From assembly GCF_032118995.1 (NCBI RefSeq), contig NC_092653.1, forward strand, positions 21,905,202-21,969,201: a stretch of DNA of 64,000 nt, written 5' to 3'. Position numbers and translations under genes: made by a program. Each line of letters opens with the position of its first letter. The first letter of the stretch is position 1. This DNA is from Asterias amurensis (Eukaryota; Echinodermata; Asteroidea; Forcipulatida; Asteriidae). Below, in pieces: positions 23,007 through 34,468 of the stretch. The notes under the pieces were generated by a model. It saw only the letters and a list, made by a program, of their open reading frames with translations. It had not been told where the DNA came from and did no database searches.

Positions 23007-26000
23007 ATGTCCTGTCAAGAATCACAAGAGGTAAGTTGGGTCGTTTCTTCTTTCAATTATTGTATTTGTAGGTTATTTTTCAATTAAAATTTCTGAATTT
23101 ACCAGTATTTACTATTAATTTGCACTCTTCACCTTCACTTCACTTCATCTTCAGTCCACTCGACTTCAGTTCTTTTTTATCTTAAATTTATTTTCAATAA
23201 AAATTAGGCTAATATTATAATACTATTAATATTATTATTGTGTTATTTTTTTTGTAAATCTTTTTAGTCTACTTTTGATTTATGTTGATTCACAGTAGGT
23301 TTACTTTACATTAATTTATGATCAAAATTATTTGCTAGCCATGTTATGAAAATATGACGTTATTGAAATGAATGTCAGATGTCCATGTGTCCCACCCATC
23401 CATGGTGACTGATAGTTAGTCATTAGTGAACCTACATTTTAAAATGTTCTTTGTTTAGCACTGCAGTCTGTTTAGAAAGGATAGTTTTGCCTTCTTGTTT
23501 TTATGCCTTAGGCATGATAGGAATATCCGACAACTCTGCAGACAAATTGACGATTGAGACAACCCAATGAATGAGTTGTCTGAACTTCAATCCATAGTAT
23601 TCTTTATTCTGTTTTTGATGCACATTTGTTGCATTTAACAAAACAAATTAATTAACAAAAACTCATTTTTTGCACCACCATTATGATAAGCCAGAGTTAG
23701 TTTAATATGCAGTTTGTTTTGTTTTCAGGAGGAGAAGGAGGTTCTTCTCTCCATATACGATGGAGATGAATGTTTCAAATTAATAGACTCTACGTATCAA
23801 TACAGGGTAAGTTCTTCTTTGTCTTCCGTGTAAGTACAGACTCAATTACATGAGCAAAAGCATACTGCGTTGGCGTGCATGCGTTGGCTCACAAATGACG
23901 AGACATGAAAGCAAGAGCAGTTATTTATAGGAATAGTGCGGTTAAAAAGTGAAAAACATGATGGGTGCAGCTACTTCAGCCGGTTAACCATCAGAGCTGC
24001 CTTAAAGACCCTGGACACTATTGGTAATTGTCAAAGACCAGTCTTCTCACTTGGTGTATCTCGACAAATGCATTAAATAACAAACCTGTGAAAATTTGAG
24101 CTCAACTGGTCGTCGAAGTTGCGAGATAATAATGAAAGAAAAAAATGCCTTACATGAAGTTGTGTACTTATTCGAGATCTCAAATTCTATTAATCTGCGG
24201 TCTCGAAATCAAATTCGCAGAAAATTACTTCTTTCTTGAAAACTGCGTCCTTCAGAGTGAGCCGTTTCTTACAATTTGTTATATTATCAACCTCTCCCCA
24301 TTACTCGTTACCAAGTAAGGTTTTATGCTAATAATTATTTTGAGTAATTACCAATAGTGCTGTGTCCACTACCTTTAAAGGTGTTGAGGGACGAGTGCAA
24401 AGCTGGATCCTTCTGTAGATTGTTTCAATCCCTGATGGTGCGGGGTAAGAATGAGTTTGTGTACACTGACGAGCTGGTTTGTGGGATCCTAAAGCGAGAG
24501 CTGTGACCTCTAGTTATAGATGATGAAAGGTATTAACGCGCTCCATCATTTCCATAGATAGGATAGCAGGCCTCGGCTCAATTGAATACCATGGAGGAAG
24601 GAACCCATAATTAAAAGAGCCAAGATTGATCTTAAAGGAACATTACAGAATTGGTTTTTGCTGACAAAACGGTTGCTGGCAGAGTAAGCACTTTATGTAA
24701 TCCACCAAATATATACATTAACTGACAAACCTGTAGAAGTTTGAGATCGATCGGCCATCTGGTTCACGAGAGAATAGTGAAAACTGATGACAAACTTTGC
24801 ATTGCATCGATGACATACAAAGAGAACAAAACACTCACTGAGCGATTAACTCCAAACGTGAAATTAGATTATTTATTTCTCAACAAATATGAAATTTCAG
24901 ACAAATTATTATTTCAGGGGATGATTTCTACTATCATCATCATTAGACCGTGTAAGTTTTATGTAAATCTGTGATCTTCACGATTTTTTATTCTTACTGT
25001 TCCTTTAAGACAAGTTTGGGCTTGGTTGAAGTAATATTTTAATTGTGTGTTTTTTTCTTCCCCAGGTAGGAGATGAGGGTCACTTTAAGTCATTTATGCT
25101 GGAGATCAAATGGGGAGATAATTATCCAGAAGAATTTCCTGAAATCAGCTTAAATACATTCTACAATAATCACTTGTGAGTATGCACCTTTTTAAGGACA
25201 CATTTTCAGACAAGACTTATCTCTAGTTAGGACGCGTTACTCGTCCTAACTTAGGACTAGCCGTACATTTTTCATATCTCCTAAGACTAGTCCTAAGATA
25301 GGACTAGTCCTAACTCTTTGTGAAATCAACGCCTGGACTGTTTTAATCATCGGGAGAAAAAATTTGTTAGTTTGTATCTTAAAGATAATCATCAGTACAG
25401 ATCCTAAAGCATCTAGGCATATAACCCAGGGGGCAAGGGAGGCAACTGCCGTCCAAATTTTATGCAAAGAGAAAAGAAAATGGACTGGTGGGAAAGCAAA
25501 CTTTACCTATAGTATTATTATCAATAGTGGTGTTTTAATCTGCTTTAAATTTCTGCCCCTTTAAACCAAAGAGCCCCAAAATGCCCATATCATCAAGGGA
25601 GAATACCGATCTTTAATTACAAATTCCCCAATAGACCGATTCAGTAGGCTCCGCCCAAGACGCACGTGTGAGCAAGAACACGTGGAGCTCTACAATGCCT
25701 CTCTGCACAACTCTGCCGCTCGCACCAAATACGCGCACGCATGTCAGATCTTATTTGTCAGACCTTCGTTGCGATTGGTCAGTACGCAATGGGGCGGAGC
25801 TTAGTGGATCGGTCTATTAAGGATTGCATCTTTTGACTAAAGTTGTCTAATGTTTTAACAAATCTTCTCCTACTGTTTCTTACAGACAGGATGATATACG
25901 AAGTAGTGTGGTCGAGAAGGTCAAGGCAGAGGTAGGTAGACTGAGCCGGCATGTTACTGTCTGACTGTATATTTATCACGTTTCACCACATTTCAGTGGG

Positions 26001-29000
26001 AAAGGGAGTTAGTGGAGCCCATCTCCTCTCCAAGCTTCAGTGGCTTTATACAGAGTTGTACAGTAGCTAGACCAATTTTAGGAGTGGGCAATAAATAATT
26101 TTTGTTCGAAGTCCACCAAGGGCGAGCGGATCAACAAAATTATTTATGTTTAATAATGGGGTCGTCATTGCTGAAGTGCAAGCTTATTAAGGCATGATGC
26201 AAGGTTTCCAAACTGTTCATGTTATGGGCCATGCAATAATTTGAATGGCTTTTCGACTGTGTTCTTTTCCTGTGCATTTGATACTCCTTTATCAATTAGC
26301 TGTGTATCAGATCAATGCACAGTGGACAATATTTTTGATTTATTTTAGGGGTAATCTGTGCTGGGCAGCACAATGTGTTTTGCTCAGAGTGCTAGGCAAA
26401 AATGGTGAGTCCTGGGGAGCAGTGTTGTAGCTAGACCAGCTTTAGTGGTAGGCAATAAATCAAATTTTGTTGGAAGTCTACCAAGCGCAAGGGATCAACA
26501 AAATTATTTGTGTTTAATTATTGGCCATTATTGCTGAAGTGGGGCAAGGCTTCCACACTGATTATAATAATAATAATAATAATAATAATAAGACTTGTAA
26601 TGCGCACATATCCACCCTGCTGGGTGTTCAAGGCGCAGTAAACCAAAACAAAACAAAACAAAAACACAACACAAAGAAAAACAGACACAACAAAATTAGT
26701 CATTGAAAACCTGTGACATAAGATAAGTTTTGAGAAGAGACTTGAATTTTGCGGTACAAAGACAAGATCGAAGATTAAGTGGTAGAGAGTTCCAGATGCG
26801 TGGCGCGGCTACAGAAAAAGACCTGTCACCCCATGAGTGTCGAGACTTGGGTTCAATGAGGAGAAGCATGGAACTTGATCGAAGATATTATGTTATGGGA
26901 CCATGCAATAAGTAGAATCATCTTTCTCTGTGACATTTGATTCTCCTCGCCATTCATTAGCTGTGTCTCAGATCAATGCAAAGTGGACAGTATTTTAAAT
27001 CTGTGCTGGGCGGCACATTGTATTTTCCTCAGAGTGCCAGGCAAAAGATGTGATTCCTGGGCAGGCCTGCACAGCAACGCCCACTGTGGCTACAACACTG
27101 CTGGGGAGGCCTGCACAGCACCGCCCACCAGGGCTACAACACTGTCTGTGTATTAGAGTAACCTTATCTTGGATAAGTTGCGGCCCATAGCTAACAAGTC
27201 CCATCTGCCTGGGATGAGATCAGAGTTTCCCTTCGCTAGTGTGGGCTGCCTCCTATGGATTACAAGCCCTACCTGCCCAGAGCAATCTGGTTTTAAAGGA
27301 ACACGTTGCCTTGGATCGGTCGAGTTGGTCTTTGAAAAGCATTTTTTGACCGTTTATTATAAAATGCATATGGTTAGAAAGATGATGTAAAAGTAGAATA
27401 CAATGATCTACACAAATATGCCTCGAAATTGCGTGGATTTCTTTTTACCTCGTCCAATAACACGGTCGGCCATTTATGGGAGTCAAAATTTTGACCCCCA
27501 CAAATGGCCGACCGTGATAGTTCGCGACGTAAAAAGAAAACCGTTCAATTTTGAGAGATACTTGTGTGGATCATTATATTCTACTTTTAAAACATCTTTC
27601 TAACCATATACATTTCATAACAAACGGTTTCAAACGCTTTTTATAGACCAACTCGTCCGATCCAAGGCAACGTGTTCCTTTAAGTCACCAAAAACTTGCC
27701 CGTACATCTCAGCCATCAGTATTAAAAACAGTGAGAAGCCAAGCAGTAGGACTTCGATTAGGAGAGACTATTTGAGACGCTGGTACAAAGGGCACTTTAG
27801 AATAAGGAGTGGCTTAGTTCTCTATCACCCCACCCATTCTAAACTTTGATTTCCAGTATAGCAGTTTCAGCAATTCAAGTCTCCATACCACTGATCTATT
27901 GTTGTCAATAAAGTTTCCTACTTGTATATTACTACTGAAGTATCTGATCTTAACAATAAAGTTTCCAACTTATATCCTAATTTTCCAACTCGTTTCTGAT
28001 CAAAACCCTCCTTTGTTCTTTCAACAGGCAGAACAGTGGCTTGGGTGTGCAATGACCTACACACTATTTGAATGGGCAAAGGAAAATGCAGAGGATCTAA
28101 TGGCAGAACAAACAGAAGCTCAAATGACTGTTCGAGTAAGTGCAGCTTCCCGAAATTGTCATCGATCATTCGCCAATAGTTTATGGCCAACTTCTGAAGA
28201 ATATTCTTTTTTATTTAAAAGTTATACACCTCCATATTACAAGCGCCAATAACGGGATGAATGGGAAACAAGAACAAAATAGTTTTAGATGTGGAAAGAA
28301 AACCCCCCAGCAACTGAAAACCAAATCCACGTTCAAGGCTCCAGTCTGAGGTGGGATTTGAACCAGGGATCACAGAGGTGAAAGGCATGTAAAGAAACCA
28401 CTTAGCCAACCTGATCCAACTTAAGTTTTAACCTTGATTCGCTATTCCTATTGGTGGAGAGCGCGTCACGTGGGTGTGTATAAACCTTTGTTTATGACCA
28501 GTAAAAAGTGTTGAAACATGGGCGTGACACGCGGGCTCGCACCTGTGCTTATAAGACAGTTTCTTCATTCCTATTGGGTCGAGAGCAACGGCCGGGACAG
28601 TTGTGCCACATCACGCGATAGTACGCACGATGCGCACAGCATTCCCTTATAAGGAGTTGTTTACCCGAGGGCGGCGGAGGGCCTTACCATTTCATAGCTG
28701 GAGGGGTGTTGTGTTGAAAGAAATCAGTGAACAATTATAGTTTTTGCATTTATTTTACTTTTTGACCAAAAGTGTTGATGTTTTTTGAGCGAAAAGGTAT
28801 TTATGAGTGGGAATCAAAGTGTGTTGAATCGGTTTTCAACTAGTGGTTTAAACACGCCGAGGCCTAGTTCTTGATAATTTACCTCGACTTCGTCTTGGTA
28901 AAATTATCAAGAACCAGGCCTCGTTGGGATTAAACCACTAGTTGAAAACCTCTTCACCACACATTGATTCCCTTATTACATTTTGTCTGTATATGGTACT

Positions 29001-32000
29001 TGTAGACCTAAGTCTATGCGATTATAACAATTTAGCATCATGATGAATAGTTGGAACAATGCCAAGACTTTCAGCAACATTACCCTAGTGTGCTGTAAGG
29101 TCTTATTGATCATTCTTTAAAGACAGTGGACACTATTGGTAATTGTCAAAGACTAGTCTTCACAGTTGGTGTATCTCCACATATGCATAAAATAACAAAC
29201 CTGTGAAATTTTGAGCCCAATCGGTCATCGAAGTTGCGAGCTATTAATGAAAGAAAAAACACCCTTGTCGCACCGTGGTCACACGAAGTTGTGTGCTTTC
29301 AGATGCTTGATATCGAGACCTCAAATTCAAAATTTGAGGTATCGAAATCAAATTCGTGGAAAATTACTTCTTTCCCGAAAACTACGTCACTTCAGAGTGA
29401 GCCGTTTCTCACAATGTTTTATACTATCAACATCTCCCCCTTACTCGTAATCAAGAAAGGTTTTATGATAATAATTATTTTGAGTTATTACCAATAGTGT
29501 CCATTGCCTTAATATTGAATTATTATTATTATTTTCTTTTTTTTAATTCCTGGAACAGAGTTCCAGTAATACAGAACAAGCTGTTGCAAAACAGAAAGAG
29601 AAAAAGGAACAGCTGACAAAGGCGCAGAAACGAAAAATTGCTAATAGAACAGGTAGGCTTTTATTGTTTCTTACACTCTTCTTGAGAGGTATGTTTACAA
29701 GGTGCTCTGGTGCAATATGCTGCCAATCAAAGCAGGAACACCGGGGCGAACCCCTTCTCTTTTCGATTAGTGCACTGGGTTCTTTTACGTCCATTGCACA
29801 ACACACAGGATCAGTGGCTTGATGCAGTCATAATGGTTAAAGGAACACGTTGCCTTGGATCGGTCGAGTTGGTCTTTGAAAAGCGTTTGTAACCGTTTGT
29901 TATAAAATGCATATGGTTAGAAAGATGTTTAAAAAGTAGTATACAATGATCCACACACCTTTTACTTTGCGAACTAACACAATCGGCCATTTATGGGAGT
30001 TAAAAATTTGACTCCCATAAACGGCTGACCAAGTTTGTCAACGAGGTAAAAGAAAAACCAGTCAATTTAGAGTGATACTGTGGATCATTATATTCTACTT
30101 TTAAAACATATTTCTAATCATGTGCACTTTATAACAAACGGTTACAAACGCTTTTCAAAGACCAACTCGATCGATCCAAGGCAACGTGTTCCTTTAAGTG
30201 TCTGGTAAGGACACAAGTGTAACGACTTTGACTCAAACCCGCACTCTGCTGAACAGAAACACCAGAGCTTGTGTGCCGTGCTCTTATTTTGCTCGGCCAC
30301 GACACGCCATATTTATGGGGTGTCGTGGTCGAGCGGGTAAGAACACCGAACTCTAGCTGTGATGTTTCTGTTCAGCAGAGTGTGGGTTGGAATCCAGGTC
30401 GTGACACTTGTGTCCCTGAGCAAGACACTTTACTATAATTGCTTCTCTCCACCCAAAGGTAAATGGGTACCTGTGAGGGCAGAGATAGCTCTTGTGGTTG
30501 GTTATATTTGTTTTACTATACTTCGTACGGATTCAGTTACCAAAACATGACTTGGAGTAAGGGAGCATGAAAACTGTGAAATAAAATGCACATGATAGTT
30601 TGTTTATGTGTTGGATGTCGCTGGAGAGAGTGATGTCTGGCGTGTGTACAAGACAGTACCACGATCATAAAGCACATGACAAGTAGACTATCGCCCGGGC
30701 TGACCGGTCGTACAATGGTAAATTCACGTGACAAGTAGAATAGCGTAGGTCTGCCTGGGTGCTATTCTACTTGACATGCGCATTTACATGTACCATGTGC
30801 GTGATTGCTAGCATGCACGCTTGTTAAATAGCAAAAAAAGCACCTGGCACGTGATAATGAAAGGACCTGGGCCCAATTTCATAGAGGTGCTAAGCGCGAA
30901 AATTTGCTCAGCATGAAATTTCTTCCTTGATAAAAACAGGATTACCAACCCAATTTCCATTTGTTAAGCTTGTTACTGGTATTCAGCTGTTGTTTGCTTA
31001 TCCTGAAAATCACGTGGAAATTTGGTTGGTAATCCCGTTTTTATCAAGGCAAATCATTTCATGCTAAGCAAATTTTTTGTGCTTAGCAGCTCTATGAAAT
31101 TGTGCCCAGTAAGAACTCGACTCTCGATCATGAATATGTACATGAGGTATGAGGTATAGTATTACAATGTTACTGTCAATGCACATTTGGGCATAATGTA
31201 TTATGTATTATTTATTACCTTTACAGATCATAGAGGAGATCTACCCAGAGGTTTTGACTGGGTTGATATAGTCAAGGTGAGTTGCCTATATGCAAATTTC
31301 TCACTGGGCAAAATCTTTACTGTAAAACAGTTTTGTTTGTACAATGATACCAACCTTACCCTCTTTGACGTTTAAATTGTAATATTGAAGTTATAGTAGA
31401 TGTTTAATTTGCATTGGGGATAGAGAATATTTATTTTGGTTTTTACCCGTTACACTGTGTGGAAGCACAGTAGTGTAAGGGTAAAATCAAAATTAATATT
31501 GAATTTGCCATTAATACAACAATGTGATTATATTGTCCCTTACACATTGCATTTTTATTCTTCTTCGCAACGAATTTGAACACACTCTACAAACTCCCTG
31601 CCATCTGCTTCATCATCTCAGCATGTAAGTATTACAATTGATAAATTAATAGACAAAACAAGATATTAAACATAAAATTATTGTATGCACTTTTTATGAT
31701 CTCTTCGGCTATTCAAAGAGGTTTTGCCTGGCACCTTAGTTAAGCGCAAGGCTTGTTGGTTATCAAACTAAGAGCTGACAATATTGCTGTCATAAATTGA
31801 ATTCTGTGTGAGCTCGACTGTGCCAACAAATTTCCTCATTATCAGCTTTCTCCAGAAGACGATCAGCTTTCTCCAGAAGATGACCTGAGCATACTGATCG
31901 AAACGTCAAGTTGAAACCAACGGTTCTTTTCAGAACCACTCCAACTCATTAGAGATAGTCATAACATGGTGTTACTGCAAACCTTTCTATATATATATAC

Positions 32001-32107
32001 CACCATGCTCAGTTTCAAATCCTACTTATTATCAATCTTCTTTCTTTTAAATACAGCTCAGCAGGACAGGTTTCTCCAAGACACAGGAAGGTGAAAAGGA
32101 AAGCTGA
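23007..32107 (+). CDS. RWDD4: RWD domain-containing protein 4, eight coding exons
   Basis: Coding exons read from splice signals: 23007-23030, 23729-23806, 25066-25175, 25886-25931, 28028-28135, 29559-29652, 31227-31276, 32057-32107. All introns are GT-AG and all phases close, giving 186 aa against about 188 in human. The N-terminal half is an RWD fold (about residues 8-110) with the characteristic YPEEFPEISL strand-turn at 54-63 and the AMTYTLFEWAKEN helix. The C-terminal third is the conserved basic tail KKEQLTKAQKRKIANRTD, then LPRGFDWVDIVK, then LSRTG. RWD domains are protein-interaction folds related to E2 ubiquitin-conjugating enzymes but lacking the catalytic cysteine; RWDD4 itself has no well-defined function. 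Introns carry MITEs, two SINE regions and an interrupted direct duplication. The start is the ATG in exon 1, followed directly by MSCQESQE. It ends tail-to-tail with SHPK, 3.9 kb away. Confidence 0.92.
24004..24375 (-). mobile_element. Family A MITE in RWDD4 intron 2
   Basis: Starts AAAGACCCTGGACACTATTGG, ends TGTCCACTACCTTTA, preceded by CTTAA. Minus orientation. Confidence 0.85.
24634..25009. mobile_element. Family G MITE in RWDD4 intron 2
   Basis: AAAGGAACA...TGTTCCTTT ends, TTAA on both sides; the interior shares GTAAGTTT.TGTAAATCTGTG with family E. Single copy in the window; ends 56 bp before an exon. Confidence 0.65.
25205..25335. mobile_element. Family F element in RWDD4 intron 3
   Basis: Contains GTTAGGACG, CTCGTCCTAACTTAGGACTAG, CCTAAGATAGGACTAGTCC and ends TTTGTGAAATCAACGCC. 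Confidence 0.65.
25628..25819. mobile_element. Inverted-repeat element in RWDD4 intron 3
   Basis: AATAGACCGATTCAGTAGGC with GCTCCGCCC at the left, and GGGCGGAGCTTAGTGGATCGG with TCTATTA at the right; arms pair over about 27 bp. GC-rich interior. Only copy seen. Confidence 0.65.
26067..27062 (+). repeat. Direct duplication of about 365 bp in RWDD4 intron 4, second copy interrupted
   Basis: Copy 1 (26067-26420) and copy 2 (26431-26562 continued at 26883-27062) share GTAGCTAGACCA, GGCAATAAAT, GGATCAACAAAATTATTT, TTATGGG.CCATGCAATAA, TTAGCTGTGT and ATCTGTGCTGGGC in order. A 320-bp insert splits copy 2. Confidence 0.8.
26563..26882. mobile_element. Insert with a TAA microsatellite, SINE- or LINE-like, class unresolved
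   Basis: Starts with a (TAA)n run, then AAGACTTGTAATGCGCACAT, CACCCTGCTGGGTGTTCAAGG and an A-rich run. About 180 bp follow that include GAGTTCCAGATGCGTGGCGC. It lies exactly where copy 1 of the surrounding duplication is uninterrupted. The A-rich and TAA stretches suggest retroposition. Confidence 0.5.
27064..27145 (+). repeat. Two-copy 43-bp tandem repeat
   Basis: GGCCTGCACAGCA.CGCCCAC, followed by GGCTACAACACTG, occurs twice in a row in RWDD4 intron 4. Confidence 0.7.
27295..27682. mobile_element. Family B foldback MITE in RWDD4 intron 4
   Basis: TTAA-flanked, near-palindromic copy with centre GGGAGTCAAAATTTTGACCCC. Ends 345 bp before an RWDD4 exon. Confidence 0.9.
28256..28420 (-). mobile_element. 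tRNA-derived SINE in RWDD4 intron 5
   Basis: On the minus strand it begins GGATCAGGTTGGCTAAGTGG (A box TGGCTAAGTGG) and continues to CCCTGGTTCAAATCCCACC (B box GGTTCAAATCC), then a T-rich body. A promoter-bearing tRNA head plus unrelated body is the SINE layout. A real tRNA is excluded by the missing acceptor pairing. Confidence 0.65.
28437..28978. mobile_element. Family I element in RWDD4 intron 5
   Basis: Shares TTCGCTATTCCTATTGGT, GAGAGC.CGTCACGTGGG and the closing TTGATTCCCTTATT with 58820-59094. Near its right end, GGTTTTCAACTAGTGGTTTAA and its inverse (28832-28951) form a strong hairpin around TTGATAATTTACC...GGTAAAATTATCAA. Confidence 0.55.
29119..29512 (-). mobile_element. Family A MITE at the end of RWDD4 intron 5
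   Basis: Complete minus copy preceded by TTTAA; it ends only 46 bp before the acceptor of RWDD4 exon 6. Confidence 0.88.
29839..30196. mobile_element. Family B foldback MITE in RWDD4 intron 6
   Basis: TTAA-flanked. The two arms are a little shorter than in the other copies, losing the AAATTGC.TGG stretch on one side. Its right TTAA touches the inverted SINE pair. Confidence 0.88.
30197..30530. mobile_element. Head-to-head pair of tRNA-derived SINEs in RWDD4 intron 6
   Basis: The plus-strand head at about 30318 reads GTGTCGTGGTCGAGCGGGTAA and carries a long variable region, then GTGTGGGTTGGAATCC. It runs into CTGAGCAAGACACTTTACT, CCACCCAAAGGTAAATGGG and TACC, a body common in echinoderm SINEs. 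The minus-strand head at about 30310-30210 is its inverted partner (GTGTCGTGGCCGAGC on the minus strand, with the same TTTCTGTTCAGCAGAGTG). The heads resemble Ser/Leu-type tRNAs. Confidence 0.75.
30869..31107. mobile_element. Family D inverted-repeat element in RWDD4 intron 6
   Basis: GGGCCCAATTTCATAGAGG to CTCTATGAAATTGTGCCC, arms pairing through CTTGATAAAAACAGGATTACC; ends 120 bp before an exon. Confidence 0.85.
31394..31500. mobile_element. Family J element with hairpin, RWDD4 intron 7
   Basis: GATGTTTAATTTGCATTGGGG, then a palindrome TTTTACCCGTTACACTGTG / CACAGTAGTGTAAGGGTAAAA. A diverged relative is at 46616-46800. Confidence 0.5.
31835..31990 (+). repeat. Unclassified repeat with GAAACGTCAAGTTG motif
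   Basis: CAGCTTTCTCCAGAAGA is doubled, then GATCGAAACGTCAAGTTGAAA and CGGTTCTTTTCAGAACC (a small inverted repeat). GAT[TC]GAAACGTC also occurs in each unit of the array at 1.0-2.1 kb, hinting at a shared retroelement origin. A TA run lies at about 31990-31999. Confidence 0.4.
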
Positions 32108-32384
32108 CTTCTGTCTTGAAGGTATACCAAGTTGTTATAGATCTTATACACGACACTACTGGAATATGGCACTCCCTGAAAGAAGGTTGCTTATCGGCCC
32201 ACCACAAGCATTGTACTGATACGGCTCTACGCGTCCATTGTGTCATCATTACTTCACCTCTGGGATGGTGGCAGGTTGATGTCATAAGTTCATCAGTGCT
32301 ACAGTACATTCTCCAAAGGCATTGCACATGTTTGGTTAAAGTCACTGCCGTGGATTTCACCAAACTCTTCCTAATTTGGGATTA

Positions 32385-32446
32385 ATCTTAAGAGTTACTC
32401 GTCCTAACTTGAGAACGGATTAATCTATAACGTTTCGTGAAATCGG
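32385..32446. mobile_element. Family F element fragment
   Basis: GAGTTACTCGTCCTAACTTG and TTTCGTGAAATCGGCTGC, directly left of a family A MITE. Confidence 0.45.
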
Positions 32447-33027
32447 CTGCTGGACACTGTTGGTAATTACTCAAAATATATATTAGCATGAAAACTTGTT
32501 GGGTAACTAGCATTGTAGAGCTGTTGATAGTATAAAGCACTGTGAGAAACAGCTCCCTCTGAAGTAAAGTAGTTTTTGAGGAAGAGGTATGTTCTGACTC
32601 AAGTATTTGAATTGAAGAAAGACTTCAGGCCTGAAGTCTTTCTCAAACATCTGAAAGCACACACGTTTGTGCAGCAAGGGTGTTTTTTCTTTCCAAATTT
32701 CTTGCAACTTATAGACGATGTGACCTATGTTTACATTCAAACCGCCCTCTGTTGACAAAACACTATATATGTCATGTTTCGCCGGGCACTGAGTTGCGTA
32801 GTCATAGTAAGATTGCGTACACTTTCTAGCTGGCTGCCAAAACACAAAGGTTTTGCCCGGCGGTATGCGCCCGAGTCATGTTATGGTTTTTGTGTGACGT
32901 CAGAGGTCTATATTTATAAGACTAGTTGTGTCCTAAGTTGCACACATTTTTTAGTTTATGCAGAATTTAGGATACACCAAGTGAGACTACTGGTCTTTGA
33001 CAATTACCAAACATGTTCAGTGCCTTT
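32447..33027 (+). mobile_element. Family A MITE carrying a 230-bp insert
   Basis: The left part runs to about 32717 and the right part resumes at about 32945 (TTTATGCAGAATTTAGGATAC). The insert between has GTTTCGCCGGGCA facing TTTTGCCCGGCGG and CCCTCTGTTGACAAAACAC, a motif repeated near 18061 and 33297. The exact insert edges are uncertain. Confidence 0.65.
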
Positions 33028-33422
33028 AAATCAAAGAGAACAAGTATGATGCGTCCTGAGAAATATTCCCAATTCAGGTGCTGTAGTTTGTAGGGAAAAA
33101 AATAATCCGTCAATTTTGTTTGTTTAACATGTTTAACCATTGTTTTAAAATAAGTTACCCCTTGCACAAAGCCGAACACATCTTTGTATTTTGTGCATCT
33201 ACCATAGCTGCCATTTCAGGAGTTGGGTCTTTGTGTATATTTTGACTCCCAAAATGGCAGACAGTTAAGGCGCTTGGTCTTGGTGGTTTATAGTGCCCTC
33301 TGTTGTCAGAATTTATATGTTTCGCCTAAAACTGATTTGGCCCAAAACCAACATAACGCCCATGGATCCCACGACTTGATCTTGACAACAAAAAGTCACA
33401 AATTTTAAATAAATTACAATCT
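33028..33422. other. Intergenic between RWDD4 and SHPK
   Basis: CCCTCTGTTGTCAGAATTTAT at 33297 echoes the insert upstream. No gene recognised. Confidence 0.4.
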
Positions 33423-33520
33423 CCTATTAAATATCAACAGCTCTCCAGTGCTTTTTACCAAGTAAGGTTTTTTATGGTCATTGTTTTTTGGAGTAATAAC
33501 CAAAAGTGTACCCTTCCTTT
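33423..33520 (-). mobile_element. Family A MITE fragment, left of a younger copy
   Basis: ATCAACAGCTCTCCAGTGC to GTGTACCCTTCCTTT; its last 65 bp are repeated at 33905-33968. Confidence 0.65.
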
Positions 33521-33904
33521 AAAGGCAGTGGACACTATTGGTAATTGTCAAAGACTAGCCTTCACAGTTGGTGTATCCCAACATATGCATAAAATAACAA
33601 ACCTGTGAAAATTTGAGCTCAATTGGTCATCGAAGTTGCGAGATAATAATGAAAGAAAAAATAACCATTGTCACACGAAGTTGTGTGCGTTTAGATGCTT
33701 GATTTCGAGACCTCAAATTCTAAACTTGAGGTCTGGAAATCAAATTCATGGAAAATTACTTCTTTCTCGAAAACTATGTCACTTCAGAGGGAACTGTTTT
33801 TCACAATGTTTTATACCATCAACCTCTCCCCCTTACTCGTAATCAAGAAAGGTTTTATGATGATAAATACTTTGAGTAATTACTAATAGTGTCCACTGCC
33901 TTTA
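33521..33904 (-). mobile_element. Family A MITE, young nested copy
   Basis: Complete, both ends intact, sandwiched between two copies of a 65-bp piece of an older family A element. Confidence 0.9.
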
Positions 33905-33968
33905 TAAGTAAGGTTTTTTTATGGTCATTATTTTTTGGAGTAATTACCAAAAGTGTACCCTTCCTTTA
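33905..33968 (-). mobile_element. Family A MITE fragment, right of the younger copy
   Basis: AAGTAAGGTTTTTTTATGG to GTACCCTTCCTTTA, nearly identical to the end of the fragment at 33423-33520. Confidence 0.65.
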
Positions 33969-34468
33969 ATGAACTAGGAACCAATAAATTGGTTAGAAAA
34001 CATGTCAGACTCTATACATGCATACAACACTGAAAGAATTCTACAATGCGAGACAGTTTCAGTTGTGTCATTATTTTATCCATTTAATAAGTTCAGCCTT
34101 TTATAAAAGACGAAGGCATATTAATTTTTCTGTCATGTTCTCTGTTTATGATACTGTTCAGCTTGTTGAACATGATGTCTATTTTGTGGGAAATGAAATA
34201 AATTATACAATTTTAACATATTGACTTGAGTACGAGTTGTCAAAATTGTTGTCTAGTTAGGTTTAGTCTGAGACCACAGCACACACTGTTCCTGGAACGG
34301 CTAAGAAAATGTCAGTTGAGTAGTTACTACGTGTAAACTTATGGAGAGACCACACTGATTCTCAGAACCAACGCTTCTCCCAAAAGAGTTATATAAGTGG
34401 TTGTATTAAATGTACCTAGCCCTGGCGGCCTTACACTTGCGTATTATACTACAGTGACGTACTGGATA

